Of a stretch of 64,000 nt of DNA, positions 51,636 through 60,583 are shown piece by piece (position 1 is the first letter of the stretch; the number at the start of each line of letters is the position of its first letter). The translations under genes were made by a program, and so were the position numbers. This DNA comes from Clavibacter phaseoli. GTDB lineage: Bacteria > Actinomycetota > Actinomycetes > Actinomycetales > Microbacteriaceae. The notes under the pieces were generated by a model. It made no database searches, was not told the origin of the DNA, and was given only the letters and a program-made list of their open reading frames with translations. Location of the stretch: the NCBI RefSeq assembly GCF_021922925.1, contig NZ_CP040786.1:1488001-1552000 (forward strand). Direction: 5' to 3'.

Positions 51636-52493
51636 ATGACGCACCCGCACCACGCCCACGGCCCCGCCGACCCCTCGCTCGCCCGCATGCTCGACCTCGA
51701 CGCCCGGATCCTGCACGCGCACCAGCGGGAGCTGACCGCCTGGGTCCGCCGCCTCGCGCGCGACACCGCCGGCCGCGTGCTCGTCGACCTCGGCGCGGGG
51801 ACCGGCACGGGGACCGTCGCGCTCGCGCGGCGCTTCGACCGGGCCGAGGTGCACGCCGTCGACGCGAGCGCCGCCATGCTCGGCCGCGTCGCCGAGCGCG
51901 CCGTCGTCGACGGGCTCGCCGACCGGATCCGCACCGTGCTCGCCGACCTCGACGCGGGCTGGCCCGCGCTGCCGTCCGCCGACCTGGTCTGGGCGTCGCT
52001 CATGCTGCACGAGGTCGCCGACCCCGCGCGGCTCCTCGCGCGCGTGCACGACGGGCTCGCGCCGGGCGGCCTGCTCGCGGTCGTCGAGATGGACGGCGCG
52101 CCGCGCTTCCTGCCGGACGAACTCGATGTCGACCTCGTCCGCCCGGGATTCGCCGACCGCCTCGACGACGCGGTCACGCACGGCGGCACCGCCGGGCCGT
52201 CGCACCCGGACTGGGCGCCGTGGCTGCGGGACGCGGGCCTCGTCGACGTCGCGACGCGCGTGTTCCGCATCGACCCCGACCCCGCGGATCCGATCGCCGC
52301 CACGGCGACCCTCCCCTACGCCCGCGCGTGGCTGGCCCGCGTTCACGACCGATCGGCCGACCGCCTGGACGCCGGCGACCGCGCGGCCCTCGACGCCCTC
52401 CTCGACGACGACGGCCCGCACGCCCTGGCGCGCATCCCGGGCGTCGCCCTCCGCCGGACCCGCACCGCGTACGTCGGGCGCCGGCCCCGCTGA
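51636..52493 (+). CDS. Class I SAM-dependent methyltransferase
   Basis: Methyltransferase of 285 residues. LVDLGAGTGTGTVALARRF is motif I for S-adenosylmethionine, AVDASAAMLGRV the acidic loop binding ribose, and ADLVWASLMLHEVADPARLLARVHDGLAPGGLLAVVEM motifs II-III of the UbiE/Methyltransf_25 style. The C-terminal 120 residues carry a domain ending RRTRTAYVGRRPR that is not typical and may set substrate choice. It is divergent from an XRE-cupin regulator that probably controls it. Confidence 0.87.
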   Translation: MTHPHHAHGPADPSLARMLDLDARILHAHQRELTAWVRRLARDTAGRVLVDLGAGTGTGTVALARRFDRAEVHAVDASAAMLGRVAERAVVDGLADRIRTVLADLDAGWPALPSADLVWASLMLHEVADPARLLARVHDGLAPGGLLAVVEMDGAPRFLPDELDVDLVRPGFADRLDDAVTHGGTAGPSHPDWAPWLRDAGLVDVATRVFRIDPDPADPIAATATLPYARAWLARVHDRSADRLDAGDRAALDALLDDDGPHALARIPGVALRRTRTAYVGRRPR

Positions 52494-52524
52494 CGGGATC
52501 CGCCGCCGGTCGCCGATGCCGGCT

Positions 52525-53763
52525 TCAGCGCAGCCGCGTCAACGCCAGGTGCGCGAGCAGCGTCGCCATGTCGGCGAGAACGGCGTCGTCGAAGAGCACG
52601 TACGGCGAGTGGTTCGACGCGCAGGACGCCGGATCCACGCCGTCAGGCGACGCGCCCACCATCACGAACGCGCCCGGCACCCGCTGGAGCACGAAGGAGA
52701 AGTCCTCGGATCCCATCATCGGGTGCGGCATCGTCCCGTAGCGCTCGGCGCCGAAGAGGGCCGCGACGGCGTCCTCGACGCGCGCGATCTCCGCGGCGTC
52801 GTTGACCGTCGGCGGGTAGTGCCGCGAGAACTCCGCGGTGGTCGCGAGCCCGTGCGCGTCGCCGATGCCCTCGGCGAGCCGGACGGACTCGCGCTCGAGG
52901 ATCTCCAGCGCGCCCTCCGAGTGCGCGCGAACGGTCGCGCCGAGGCCCGCCGTCTCGGGGATCACGTTGCGCGTCGCGCTCCCATTGAGCATCGTGACGG
53001 AGAGGACGGCCGGGTCGAAGACGCTCGTCCGCCTGGCGACCATGGTCGACAGCGCCAGGGTGAGCTCCGCGATCGCCGGCACGGGATCCGTGACCTTCCA
53101 CGGCGTGGACCCGTGCCCGCCGTCCCCGCGGTACGTCGCGTAGAAGCTGTTCGAGCTCGCCATGACGGGGCCCGGCCTCGACTGGAAGACGCCGCGCTCG
53201 CCCGGGCCGACGTGGAGCGCGTACGCGGCGACCGGCAGCGATCCCGACGCCTCCAGCAGCCCCTCCTCGATCATGATCTCGGCGCCGCCCCAGCTCTCCT
53301 CGCCCGGCTGGAACATGAGCAGCACGTCGCCGACGAGCTCGTCGCGCCGGGCGGCGAGCAGGCGGGCCGCGCCCACGAGGCCGGCGGTGTGCAGGTCGTG
53401 GCCGCACGCGTGCATGCTCCCGTTGGTCGCCTGGTAGTCGAGGCCGGTCTGCTCGGCGAGCGGCAGCGCGTCCATGTCGCCGCGGAGGAGCACGGTCGGC
53501 CCCGGGGATCCGCCGCGCAGCACCGCGACCACGGAGGTCGTCCTCGTGCCCGTCGTGATCTCGAGCCCGAGGCCCTCGAGCGCGGCGAGCACGGCCGCCT
53601 GCGTCGCGGGCAGCACGAGGCCCGTCTCGGGCTCGGCGTGCAGCCGGCGGCGGAGGTCCTGCAGGCCGGGGAGCAGCGCGGCGGCGGCGGCCCGGAGGGC
53701 CGGGTCGTCGGCCGTCGCGGCGGCGGTGTCGGCGGGCGGGGCGGTCGTGGCGTCGACGGTCAT
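52525..53763 (-). CDS. M20 family metallopeptidase (amidohydrolase)
   Basis: Zinc peptidase/aminoacylase of 412 residues, IAA-amino-acid hydrolase/HipO type. VLLRGDMDALP, SMHACGHDLHTAGLVG (metal-binding CGHD) and LMFQPGEESWGGAEIMIEEG (catalytic GEE) define the catalytic domain. YALHVGPGE and the final MMGSEDFSFVLQRVPG complete the metal site. The lid domain lies between. It hydrolyses N-acyl amino acids or dipeptide-like amides. It is last in an operon with an amidohydrolase and a dipeptide ABC importer, so it probably works on imported substrates. It overlaps its neighbour by ATGA. Confidence 0.92.
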   Translation of the reverse strand: MTVDATTAPPADTAAATADDPALRAAAAALLPGLQDLRRRLHAEPETGLVLPATQAAVLAALEGLGLEITTGTRTTSVVAVLRGGSPGPTVLLRGDMDALPLAEQTGLDYQATNGSMHACGHDLHTAGLVGAARLLAARRDELVGDVLLMFQPGEESWGGAEIMIEEGLLEASGSLPVAAYALHVGPGERGVFQSRPGPVMASSNSFYATYRGDGGHGSTPWKVTDPVPAIAELTLALSTMVARRTSVFDPAVLSVTMLNGSATRNVIPETAGLGATVRAHSEGALEILERESVRLAEGIGDAHGLATTAEFSRHYPPTVNDAAEIARVEDAVAALFGAERYGTMPHPMMGSEDFSFVLQRVPGAFVMVGASPDGVDPASCASNHSPYVLFDDAVLADMATLLAHLALTRLR

Positions 53764-55052
53764 GCGGGGATCCTCGTCTCTCGGTCGGCGGTGGCCCCGG
53801 CCGCGGCGCGGTCCAGGAGGCCGATGGTGTCCTTCACGACGCGGCCCGCCTGGGCCACGACGAGCACGTTGTCGGGGTCGCCGAGGTCGGCGATCCGGGT
53901 GAGCGGGTCGACGTCGGTGACGACCAGGTCCGCGAGGCGGCCGGGCTCGAGCGTGCCGACCGTGTCGGCGATCCCGAGGAGCTCGGCGGCCGTGCGCGTC
54001 CCGGCGACGATCGCGTCCATGGGATCCATGCCGAGCTCGACCATCCAGCCCAGCTCGCGCAGGTTCTGGCCGTGCGGGCCGACGCCCGAGTCCGTGCCGA
54101 GCGCGATGCGCACCCCGCGGTCGATGGCGTGGGCGACGTTGACCTTGGTGATCCCGGTCCAGCGCGTCTTCTTCGCGTAGTGGTACGGCGCCATGCGGTC
54201 GCGGTCGATCGCCATGAACACGGTCGAGAGGGTGGGCACGAGGAACGTGCCGCGCTCCCCCATCATGTCGATGGCCTCGTCGTCGACGCCGTAGCCGTGC
54301 TCGACGCTCGTGACGCCGCCGAGGACGGCCGCGTGGATCCCCGCGGTGCCCTGCGCGTGCGCCGCGAGCGGGATGCCGCCGTGCCGCTCGAGCTCGTCGG
54401 CGATGGCGCGCACCTCGTCGATGCGGAGCCCCTCGTCCTCGGGGGCGTCGTGCGGGCTGCCCATGCCGCCCGTGGTGCAGATCTTCACGACGTCGGCGCC
54501 GGAGCGGAGGATGCGCCGGGTCGCCCGCCGCACCTCGTCCACGCCGTCGGCGATCTCGGACATCGCCTCGGTGTGCGTGTGGATCGCGCCGCCCGGCAGG
54601 TGGAAGTCGCCGTGCCCGCCCGTGTGGCTGATGACCTTGACCGCCACGTGCAGCCGCGGCCCGGCGATGAGCCCGCGCTCGACGGCGACGCGGTACCCGG
54701 CGCCCAGCCCGCCGAGGTCGCGCGCGGTCGTCACGCCCGCGTCGAGGGTGCGGCGGATCCGGTCGGCCGTCTCGAACGCGAGCACGGCCGGGTCGCTCGC
54801 GACGCGGTGGTACGGACCGTCGGCGCTGTCCATGGACAGGTGCACGTGGGTGTCGATGAAGCCCGGGAGCAGCGTGCGGCCGCCGAGGTCGACGGTGCGG
54901 GCACCGTCGACGGGCGGGGCGGTGGCGGCGGGACCGGCGTGGACGATGACGCCGGCGTCGTCGACGACGAGCACGGCGTCGTCCACGGGCGGGCGGCCCG
55001 TGCCGTCGATGAGGCGCGCGCCGGTCAGCACCAGTGCGGGGGGTCGGGACAT
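53760..55052 (-). CDS. Metal-dependent amidohydrolase (Xaa-Pro dipeptidase/imidazolonepropionase-like)
   Basis: Amidohydrolase-superfamily enzyme of 430 residues. GFIDTHVHLSMDS holds the H-x-H metal pair. ADVVKICTTGG carries the bridging Lys candidate, PLAAHAQG and TSVEHGYG further His ligands, and RIALGTDSGVGPHG the catalytic Asp. This pattern resembles the Sgx9260/prolidase-like group that cleaves Xaa-Pro or Xaa-Arg/Lys dipeptides. GAGAGGA precedes the ATG. Place in a dipeptide-import operon supports peptidase activity (inference). Confidence 0.88.
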   Translation of the reverse strand: MSRPPALVLTGARLIDGTGRPPVDDAVLVVDDAGVIVHAGPAATAPPVDGARTVDLGGRTLLPGFIDTHVHLSMDSADGPYHRVASDPAVLAFETADRIRRTLDAGVTTARDLGGLGAGYRVAVERGLIAGPRLHVAVKVISHTGGHGDFHLPGGAIHTHTEAMSEIADGVDEVRRATRRILRSGADVVKICTTGGMGSPHDAPEDEGLRIDEVRAIADELERHGGIPLAAHAQGTAGIHAAVLGGVTSVEHGYGVDDEAIDMMGERGTFLVPTLSTVFMAIDRDRMAPYHYAKKTRWTGITKVNVAHAIDRGVRIALGTDSGVGPHGQNLRELGWMVELGMDPMDAIVAGTRTAAELLGIADTVGTLEPGRLADLVVTDVDPLTRIADLGDPDNVLVVAQAGRVVKDTIGLLDRAAAGATADRETRIPA

Positions 55053-55107
55053 GGGGATCCTCTCGTCAGGGCGGATGGGCGGGCGCCGACGCGCGGTCGG
55101 CGCCCGG

Positions 55108-55977
55108 TCAGTCGATGGAGAAGCCGGGCGCGCCGGGGACGGCGGCCAGGAGCTGCCGCGTGTACGGGTGCTGCGGGTCGGAGTACACCTGCTCGGTCGG
55201 CCCCTGCTCCACGACGTCGCCGCGGTAGAGCACCACGACGTCGTCGCTCACATGCCGCACGACCGCGAGGTTGTGCGAGATGAAGAGCATCGAGAGGCCG
55301 AGCTCGCGGCGGAGGCGCGCGACCAGGTTGAGGATCTCGGCCTGCACCGACACGTCGAGCGCCGACGTGATCTCGTCCGCGACCACGAACTCCGGCCGCA
55401 CCACGAGCCCGCGCGCGATCGCGATCCGCTGCCGCTGGCCGCCCGAGAACTCGTGCGGGTAGCGGTCGATCGCGTCGGCCGGCATGCGCACGACGCGCAG
55501 CCACTCGGCGATGGCGTCGCGGTGGCGGCGCACGTCGGGGTGGCGCGGATCCACCGCCTCGGCGAGCGCCTGCCCGATCGTGCGCCGCGGGTCGAGGGAG
55601 GAGTACGGGTCCTGCGGGATCATCTGCACGCGCCGGCGCATGGCGGCCCGGTCGCGGCGGCCGAGGGTCCGGGTGTCCACGCCCTGGATCCGGATGGTGC
55701 CGGCGCTGGGCGTGACGGTGCCGACGAGCGCCTTCGCGAGCGTCGACTTGCCCGACCCGCTCTCGCCCACGAGGCCGACGGTGCGGCCGGTGCCGACGGT
55801 GAGGTCGACGCCCTTCAGCACCCGGACCGCCTGCGATCCCGAGCCGAAGACGACGTCCAGGCCGCGGACCTCGAGCATGGGCGGGGCGGCGGGATCCGGC
55901 GTCGCGTCGGGCGTCGGCGCGGCGGTGGCGCCGGTCGTGCCCGCTCGGGCCTCGGCGCTGTCGATGCGGGCGCTCAT
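55108..55977 (-). CDS. Dipeptide/oligopeptide ABC transporter ATP-binding protein (DppF/OppF type)
   Basis: ATPase of 289 residues. Walker A GESGSGKST, signature FSGGQRQRIAIARGLV and Walker B FVVADEITSALDVSVQ are intact. A C-terminal YSDPQHPYTRQLLAAVPG is the OppF/DppF-specific tail, although the usual four-Cys iron-sulfur-like motif is absent. An Ala/Pro/Asp-rich N-terminal lead of about 30 residues precedes the domain. Its start overlaps the fused permease/ATPase stop (ATGA). Confidence 0.93.
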   Translation of the reverse strand: MSARIDSAEARAGTTGATAAPTPDATPDPAAPPMLEVRGLDVVFGSGSQAVRVLKGVDLTVGTGRTVGLVGESGSGKSTLAKALVGTVTPSAGTIRIQGVDTRTLGRRDRAAMRRRVQMIPQDPYSSLDPRRTIGQALAEAVDPRHPDVRRHRDAIAEWLRVVRMPADAIDRYPHEFSGGQRQRIAIARGLVVRPEFVVADEITSALDVSVQAEILNLVARLRRELGLSMLFISHNLAVVRHVSDDVVVLYRGDVVEQGPTEQVYSDPQHPYTRQLLAAVPGAPGFSID

Positions 55978-57776
55978 CGCGCCACCTCCTCGGTGTCGGT
56001 CGTCGGGGAGCCGGTCGCGGCGGCGGCCGCCTGCTCGCCGCGCCAGTCGACGACGGGCAGCTCGCCCACGCGCTCGGTGAGGCTGGGCGTCGCCGCGAGC
56101 AGCGCCCGCGTGTAGGGGTGCGCGGCGGTGGCCGCGTCGAGCCGGTCGGCGTCGATCTCCTCGACGATCTCGCCGCCGTTCATCACGAGCACGCGGTCGC
56201 AGAGGGCGCGGACCACGCCGATGTCGTGCGAGATGAACATGACGGCCGTTCCGGTCTCCCGGTTGAGGCGCTTGAGCTCGCGGAGGATCTCGGCCTGCAC
56301 GGTCACGTCGAGCGCGGTGGTCGGCTCGTCCGCGATGATCAGCTTCGGGTCCACCGACAGCGCGGCGGCGATCATCGCGCGCTGGCGCATCCCGCCGGAG
56401 AGCTCGTGCGGGTGCTGCCGCAGCCGCTTCTCGGGGAGCGTGAGGTGCACGCGGCGGAGCGCGTCGAGCACGGTCGCCCGCGCGGCGGACCGCGACTGCC
56501 CGCGGTGCGTGCGGAGCACCTCGGTGAGCTGCGTGCCGAGCCGGAGCGCCGGGTTGAAGGTGCTGCCGGGGTCCTGGTAGACGAGGCTCACCGTCTGGGC
56601 CATGACCCGCGGATCCACCCGGCCGAGCAGGTCCACGTCGTCGAGCCGCATGGTGGCGGCCTCGGCCTCGAGCCCGTCGGCGAGGAGCCGCGCGACGGAC
56701 ATGGCCGTGAGCGACTTGCCGGATCCGCTCTCCCCCACGATGCCGACGATCTCCCCGCGGGCCACCGTGAAGGAGATGCCCTTCACGAGCGGGGCGCCCG
56801 ACGACGTGCGGACCCAGAGGTCCTCGACGCGCACCATGGCGTCGAGCCCGGGCACGAGGGTCGTGCCGGCGCCGCGCACGGAGGCGGCCGACGCGCGGCG
56901 GCCGGAGCGGGGGTCCGCGGCGGCCGCGAGCCCGTCGCCGACGAGCATCGCGGCGAGGCCGGTCACGACGATGAGCACGGCCGGCCCGACCGTCTGCTCG
57001 GGCCGCCCCGCGAGCAGCGACGGCAGCGCCTCGTTGAGCAGCTTCCCGAAGTCGTACTGCGGCGACTGCACGCCGAGGCCGACGAAGGAGAGGGCCGAGA
57101 TCGCGGTGAGCGACTGCGCGAACGTGGAGGCGGCGAGCACGAGCAGCGGCTCCGCCATGTTCGGGAGCATGTGGTCGGTCACGATCCGGCGGTTGCCGAC
57201 GCCGAGGAGGCGCGCGGTCGAGACGTAGTCGCGCTGCGAGACCTTCGCGGCGAGGTTCGCCGTGAGCCGCGCGAAGGTCGGGATGCCGGCCACGCCGATG
57301 GCGATGACCGCCGGGACCGCGCCCGCCCCGAGGATCGCCGCCACCACCAGGGCGAGCAGCAGGCCGGGGAACGCGACCATCGCGTCGATGACGCGCAGGC
57401 AGACCTCGCGGGCCCGCCGCGGCAGCAGCCAGACGGCCGTGCCCGCGACGATGCCGACGAGCACCGCGATCGCCGTGGCGCCGAGCGTCATGACGAGCGT
57501 GAGCCGCGTGGCCACGAGGCTGCGGGCGAGCATGTCGTGCCCGGCCTGGTCCGTGCCGAGCGGGTGCGCGGCCGACGGCGACGCGGCGCGCTCGGCCATG
57601 GTGTCGGCCTGCTCCTGCAGCAGCAGCGGCGCGACGATCCCCACGAGCACCACGGCGCCGAGGAGCACGAGGCCCGTGACGAGGCCGGGCGTCCAGTGGA
57701 AGCGGCGGGGCGTGGATCCGGGTGCCGCGACGGCGGGCCCTGCGGCCGCGGTCGCGGCGGCGGTCGTGTCAGTCAT
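55974..57776 (-). CDS. Fused dipeptide ABC transporter permease and ATP-binding protein (DppC-DppD)
   Basis: A single 600-residue chain that joins two usually separate subunits. Residues 1-280 form a DppC-type permease with about six helices and the DPP loop IGVAGIPTFARLTANLA. Residues 300-600 form a DppD-type ATPase with Walker A GESGSGKSLTAMSVA, signature LSGGMRQRAMIAAAL, Walker B LIIADEPTTALDVTVQ and the PYTRALLAATPSL tail. No stop or frameshift separates them; the linker is LAAAADPRSGRRASAASVRG. Such fusions occur in actinobacteria. It overlaps the upstream permease gene by 8 bp. Confidence 0.92.
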   Translation of the reverse strand: MTDTTAAATAAAGPAVAAPGSTPRRFHWTPGLVTGLVLLGAVVLVGIVAPLLLQEQADTMAERAASPSAAHPLGTDQAGHDMLARSLVATRLTLVMTLGATAIAVLVGIVAGTAVWLLPRRAREVCLRVIDAMVAFPGLLLALVVAAILGAGAVPAVIAIGVAGIPTFARLTANLAAKVSQRDYVSTARLLGVGNRRIVTDHMLPNMAEPLLVLAASTFAQSLTAISALSFVGLGVQSPQYDFGKLLNEALPSLLAGRPEQTVGPAVLIVVTGLAAMLVGDGLAAAADPRSGRRASAASVRGAGTTLVPGLDAMVRVEDLWVRTSSGAPLVKGISFTVARGEIVGIVGESGSGKSLTAMSVARLLADGLEAEAATMRLDDVDLLGRVDPRVMAQTVSLVYQDPGSTFNPALRLGTQLTEVLRTHRGQSRSAARATVLDALRRVHLTLPEKRLRQHPHELSGGMRQRAMIAAALSVDPKLIIADEPTTALDVTVQAEILRELKRLNRETGTAVMFISHDIGVVRALCDRVLVMNGGEIVEEIDADRLDAATAAHPYTRALLAATPSLTERVGELPVVDWRGEQAAAAATGSPTTDTEEVAR

Positions 57777-58827
57777 GGCGTCCTCCGAGGGTGCGCGCGT
57801 CGATGAGGCCGAGGGCCACGTCGACGAGCAGGTTGACGAGCGCGGCGATCATCCCGAGGACGAGGACCATGCCCTGGATCACGGGGAAGTCGCGGTCGAG
57901 GATCGCCTTGATGATCCCGGTGCCGAGCCCCGGCAGGGCGAACACGCTCTCGATGATGAGCGCGCCGCCGAGCATGCCGCTGAGGATCAGGCCGCTCAGG
58001 GTGAGCGTCGTGGTCATGAGGTTCGGCAGCACGTACTTGAGGTGCAGCGGCAGCGCGCCGAGCCGCCAGCCGCGGGCGGTGCGCACGTAGTCCTCCTCGA
58101 GCACGACCTGCGTCTCGCGGCGGACCACGCGGCTGATGGTGCAGATCGGCCCGATCGCGAGCGCCGCGATCGGCAGCACGTACGCGACGGCACCGGCCCG
58201 GGCGTTGTAGGCCGGCGGGAAGATCGGCAGGAGGCCGACCCCGAGCGCGAACAGCACCACGAGGATCGTCGCCATCACGTACCCGGGCACCGAGTCGAGG
58301 AACCCGGTGACGGCGCCGAACAGCGTGTCGAGCCAGCGCCGGCGGCCGCCACGGGTCTGGACGCCGATCAGCATGCCGAGCGGCACCGCGACCACGAGCA
58401 CGACGGCGATGCCGACGAGCGCGATGGTGGCCGTGAACGGCAGCCGGTTCTCGATGATGGTCGCGACCGGCTGGCGGTACTGGAACGAGGTCCCGAGGTC
58501 GCCCTGCGCCAGCTGCGCCACGTAGGCGCCGAACTGCTGGAGCACCGGCTGGTCGAGCCCGAGCTCCGTGCGGAGCGCCTCGATCTCGTCGACCGACGCG
58601 TCGGCCCCGGCGAGCGCCACCGCGGGATCCCCCGGGATGAGCTGCACGATGAGGAACGACAGGACGACGAGCGCGACGAGCGTGCCGACGAGCCCGAGGG
58701 CACGGCGGATCGCGAAGTCGACCCAGAGGGAGCGGCCTCGGCGGGTGGCGCCTCCTGCGGGCGCGGCTCCCGGGCCGGGCGTCGCGGGGGCCGTGGGCCC
58801 CGCGACGGGGACGGTCTCGGCGGTCAT
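57769..58827 (-). CDS. Dipeptide/oligopeptide ABC transporter permease (DppB type)
   Basis: Permease of 352 residues. A 30-residue Pro/Ala cytosolic extension precedes RRALGLVGTLVALVVLSFLIVQLIPGDPAVALAGADA, the conserved DppB start. GQPVATIIENRLPFT-like sequence (QYRQPVATIIENRLP), TARGWRLGALPLHLKYVLPNLM (coupling helix) and ESVFALPGLGTGIIKAILDRDFPVIQGM are family hallmarks. Six helices are expected. It lies 13 bp after the binding-protein gene and overlaps the fused DppC-DppD gene. Confidence 0.93.
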   Translation of the reverse strand: MTAETVPVAGPTAPATPGPGAAPAGGATRRGRSLWVDFAIRRALGLVGTLVALVVLSFLIVQLIPGDPAVALAGADASVDEIEALRTELGLDQPVLQQFGAYVAQLAQGDLGTSFQYRQPVATIIENRLPFTATIALVGIAVVLVVAVPLGMLIGVQTRGGRRRWLDTLFGAVTGFLDSVPGYVMATILVVLFALGVGLLPIFPPAYNARAGAVAYVLPIAALAIGPICTISRVVRRETQVVLEEDYVRTARGWRLGALPLHLKYVLPNLMTTTLTLSGLILSGMLGGALIIESVFALPGLGTGIIKAILDRDFPVIQGMVLVLGMIAALVNLLVDVALGLIDARTLGGRHD

Positions 58828-58840
58828 GTCGTCCCCCGGC

Positions 58841-60391
58841 TCACTCGGCCGCGAGGCGCATCGTGGACGGGTCGACGTAGTCGTCGAACGCCCGGATGGT
58901 GACGCCCTCCGCGGTCACGACCGTGGTCGGCACCGCGGCGAGCGGGGCGGCGGAGACCGTGTCGAGCACCGAGGCCTGCGCCTCCTGCATGGGGGCGCAG
59001 CGCTCCTCGGGATCCACGACCGTCATCGCCTCGGTGAGCGCGGCGTACCCGGCGTCGTCGACCACGCCCGTCTTGTTGCGGCCGCCGTCCTCCTGGCTCG
59101 GGCCCATCACGCGCAGCAGCGACGAGGTGAGCGTGCCCATGAGGTTGATGTCGCCCTGCAGGGTCACGTCCCAGCCGGTCGGCGAGCCCGTCGTGGTCGA
59201 CCAGTTCGCGTTGTCGAGCTCGTCGTAGCTGACGTCGGCACCCGCGGCGCGCAGCACCTCGGCGATGTACTCGTTGCCCGGTCCGAAGAGCTGCGTGCCG
59301 ACCAGGCGGATCGAGACGCCCGCGAGCGCGGAGGACGCGGCGTCCGGGTCGTTGGGCACCAGGAGCCCGTCGTCGGTGCTGACGCACGAGACCGCGTCCG
59401 AGCTGACCGACGCGATCCGGTCACCCCGCCCGTCCGTGAGCACGTCGGTGAGGGCGACGCCGTCGACCGCCTGCGCGACCGCCCGGCGCAGCTCCGGCCG
59501 GCCGGCGAACGGCGAGCCCTCGCGCTGGTTGAAGAGGAGGTAGGAGGTGAGCCCCGTCACCTGCGTCTGCGCGAAGGAGTCGTCGCCGTCGAAGCGCTCG
59601 ACCTCCTCTCCGCTGAAGCTCGCGACGTCCACGCCCCGGGACAGCAGCTGCGTCGCGAGGGTGGCCGGGTCGGCGATCGGCGTGAAGGTGACGGTGGTGG
59701 CGGGCATGCCCTCGACGGGATCCGCGAACTCGGGCCAGGCGGCGTAGTCCTCGCGGAGCGTCATCTCGTAGGAGACGGCGGGCTGCGAGGCGGTGAGCGT
59801 GTACGGACCGGAGAAGGCGCCCGGCACCGTGCCGGCGAGGAGCCCCTCGGGGTCGGCGAGGCCGGCCGGGCAGACGATGCCGGAGTGCGGCAGCGTCATG
59901 CCGGTGAGGAAGTCGGCCCAGTCCTCGGAGAGCTGCACGTGCACCGTGCCGGCCGCGTCGTCGGGCGTGATCTCGGCGGACGCGCCGCCGAGCGCCAGGG
60001 TGCGACCGGTCGACGCCGTCTCCGGGTCGGCGAAGCGCGTGAGCGAGTCGGCGACGACGGTCGGCGTGATGGGGGTGCCGTCCGCGCAGGACGCGTCGTC
60101 CCGGATCGTGAACGTGTAGTCGGAGGCGCTGGCCGCCTCCCAGTCGGTGGCGAGCCCGCCGACGAAGACGTTGCCGTCGTCCTTGCGGAGCAGCGTGTCG
60201 AACAGCATGCGGTCGACCACGTAGTCGTCGGCGGCGCGGGCGAGCGCGGGGTCGAAGCCGCCCGGGTCGGTGCCGAGGGTCGCGTTGATGCTGTCGCCCG
60301 CGCCGCCCGCCCCGCCCGCGGCGCAGGCCGTGAGGGAGAGGGCGGACAGGGCGACCAGCGAGGTGGCGGCGAGGTGGCGTGGTGCGGGCAT
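58841..60391 (-). CDS. ABC transporter substrate-binding protein, family 5 (peptide)
   Basis: Exported lipoprotein of 516 residues, SBP family 5. LVALSALSLTACAAGG is the signal with lipobox LTAC. The mature protein starts INATLGTDPGGFDPALARAADDYVVDRMLFDTLLRKD, the typical DppA-like entry. Three lobes of normal length follow. GGAGGA lies 3 nt before the ATG, a little close. It heads the operon that continues with permeases, ATPases and two hydrolases, and faces the Lrp/AsnC regulator gene. It probably captures dipeptides or N-acylated amino acids. Confidence 0.93.
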   Translation of the reverse strand: MPAPRHLAATSLVALSALSLTACAAGGAGGAGDSINATLGTDPGGFDPALARAADDYVVDRMLFDTLLRKDDGNVFVGGLATDWEAASASDYTFTIRDDASCADGTPITPTVVADSLTRFADPETASTGRTLALGGASAEITPDDAAGTVHVQLSEDWADFLTGMTLPHSGIVCPAGLADPEGLLAGTVPGAFSGPYTLTASQPAVSYEMTLREDYAAWPEFADPVEGMPATTVTFTPIADPATLATQLLSRGVDVASFSGEEVERFDGDDSFAQTQVTGLTSYLLFNQREGSPFAGRPELRRAVAQAVDGVALTDVLTDGRGDRIASVSSDAVSCVSTDDGLLVPNDPDAASSALAGVSIRLVGTQLFGPGNEYIAEVLRAAGADVSYDELDNANWSTTTGSPTGWDVTLQGDINLMGTLTSSLLRVMGPSQEDGGRNKTGVVDDAGYAALTEAMTVVDPEERCAPMQEAQASVLDTVSAAPLAAVPTTVVTAEGVTIRAFDDYVDPSTMRLAAE

Positions 60392-60547
60392 CGGTCCTCC
60401 GGTGGGGCGGGTGCTGCGGATGGGGAGAGGGGCGTCGTCGCCGTCCGGGGCACGGGTGCCGCCGGGCCGCGCTCCGTGGCGCGATGGATCGATGCTCGGC
60501 CCTCCGCGCCCGCTCCTTCGTGTCCTCGGCCCGCATCGGCAGGATTC

Positions 60548-60583
60548 TTGACACATCGGGCACACCGATGCCAGATTCGTGCG
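60548..60583 (+). promoter_or_regulatory. Promoter and operator of the Lrp/AsnC gene
   Basis: A consensus -35 TTGACA (60548-60553) and CAGATT (60572-60577) are 18 bp apart, with the ATG at 60584 exactly 6 nt later. In the spacer CATCGG (60554-60559) and CCGATG (60565-60570) form a perfect inverted repeat. A further half site GCATCGG lies at 60533-60539. This arrangement predicts autoregulation and control of the divergent peptide operon. Confidence 0.65.
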
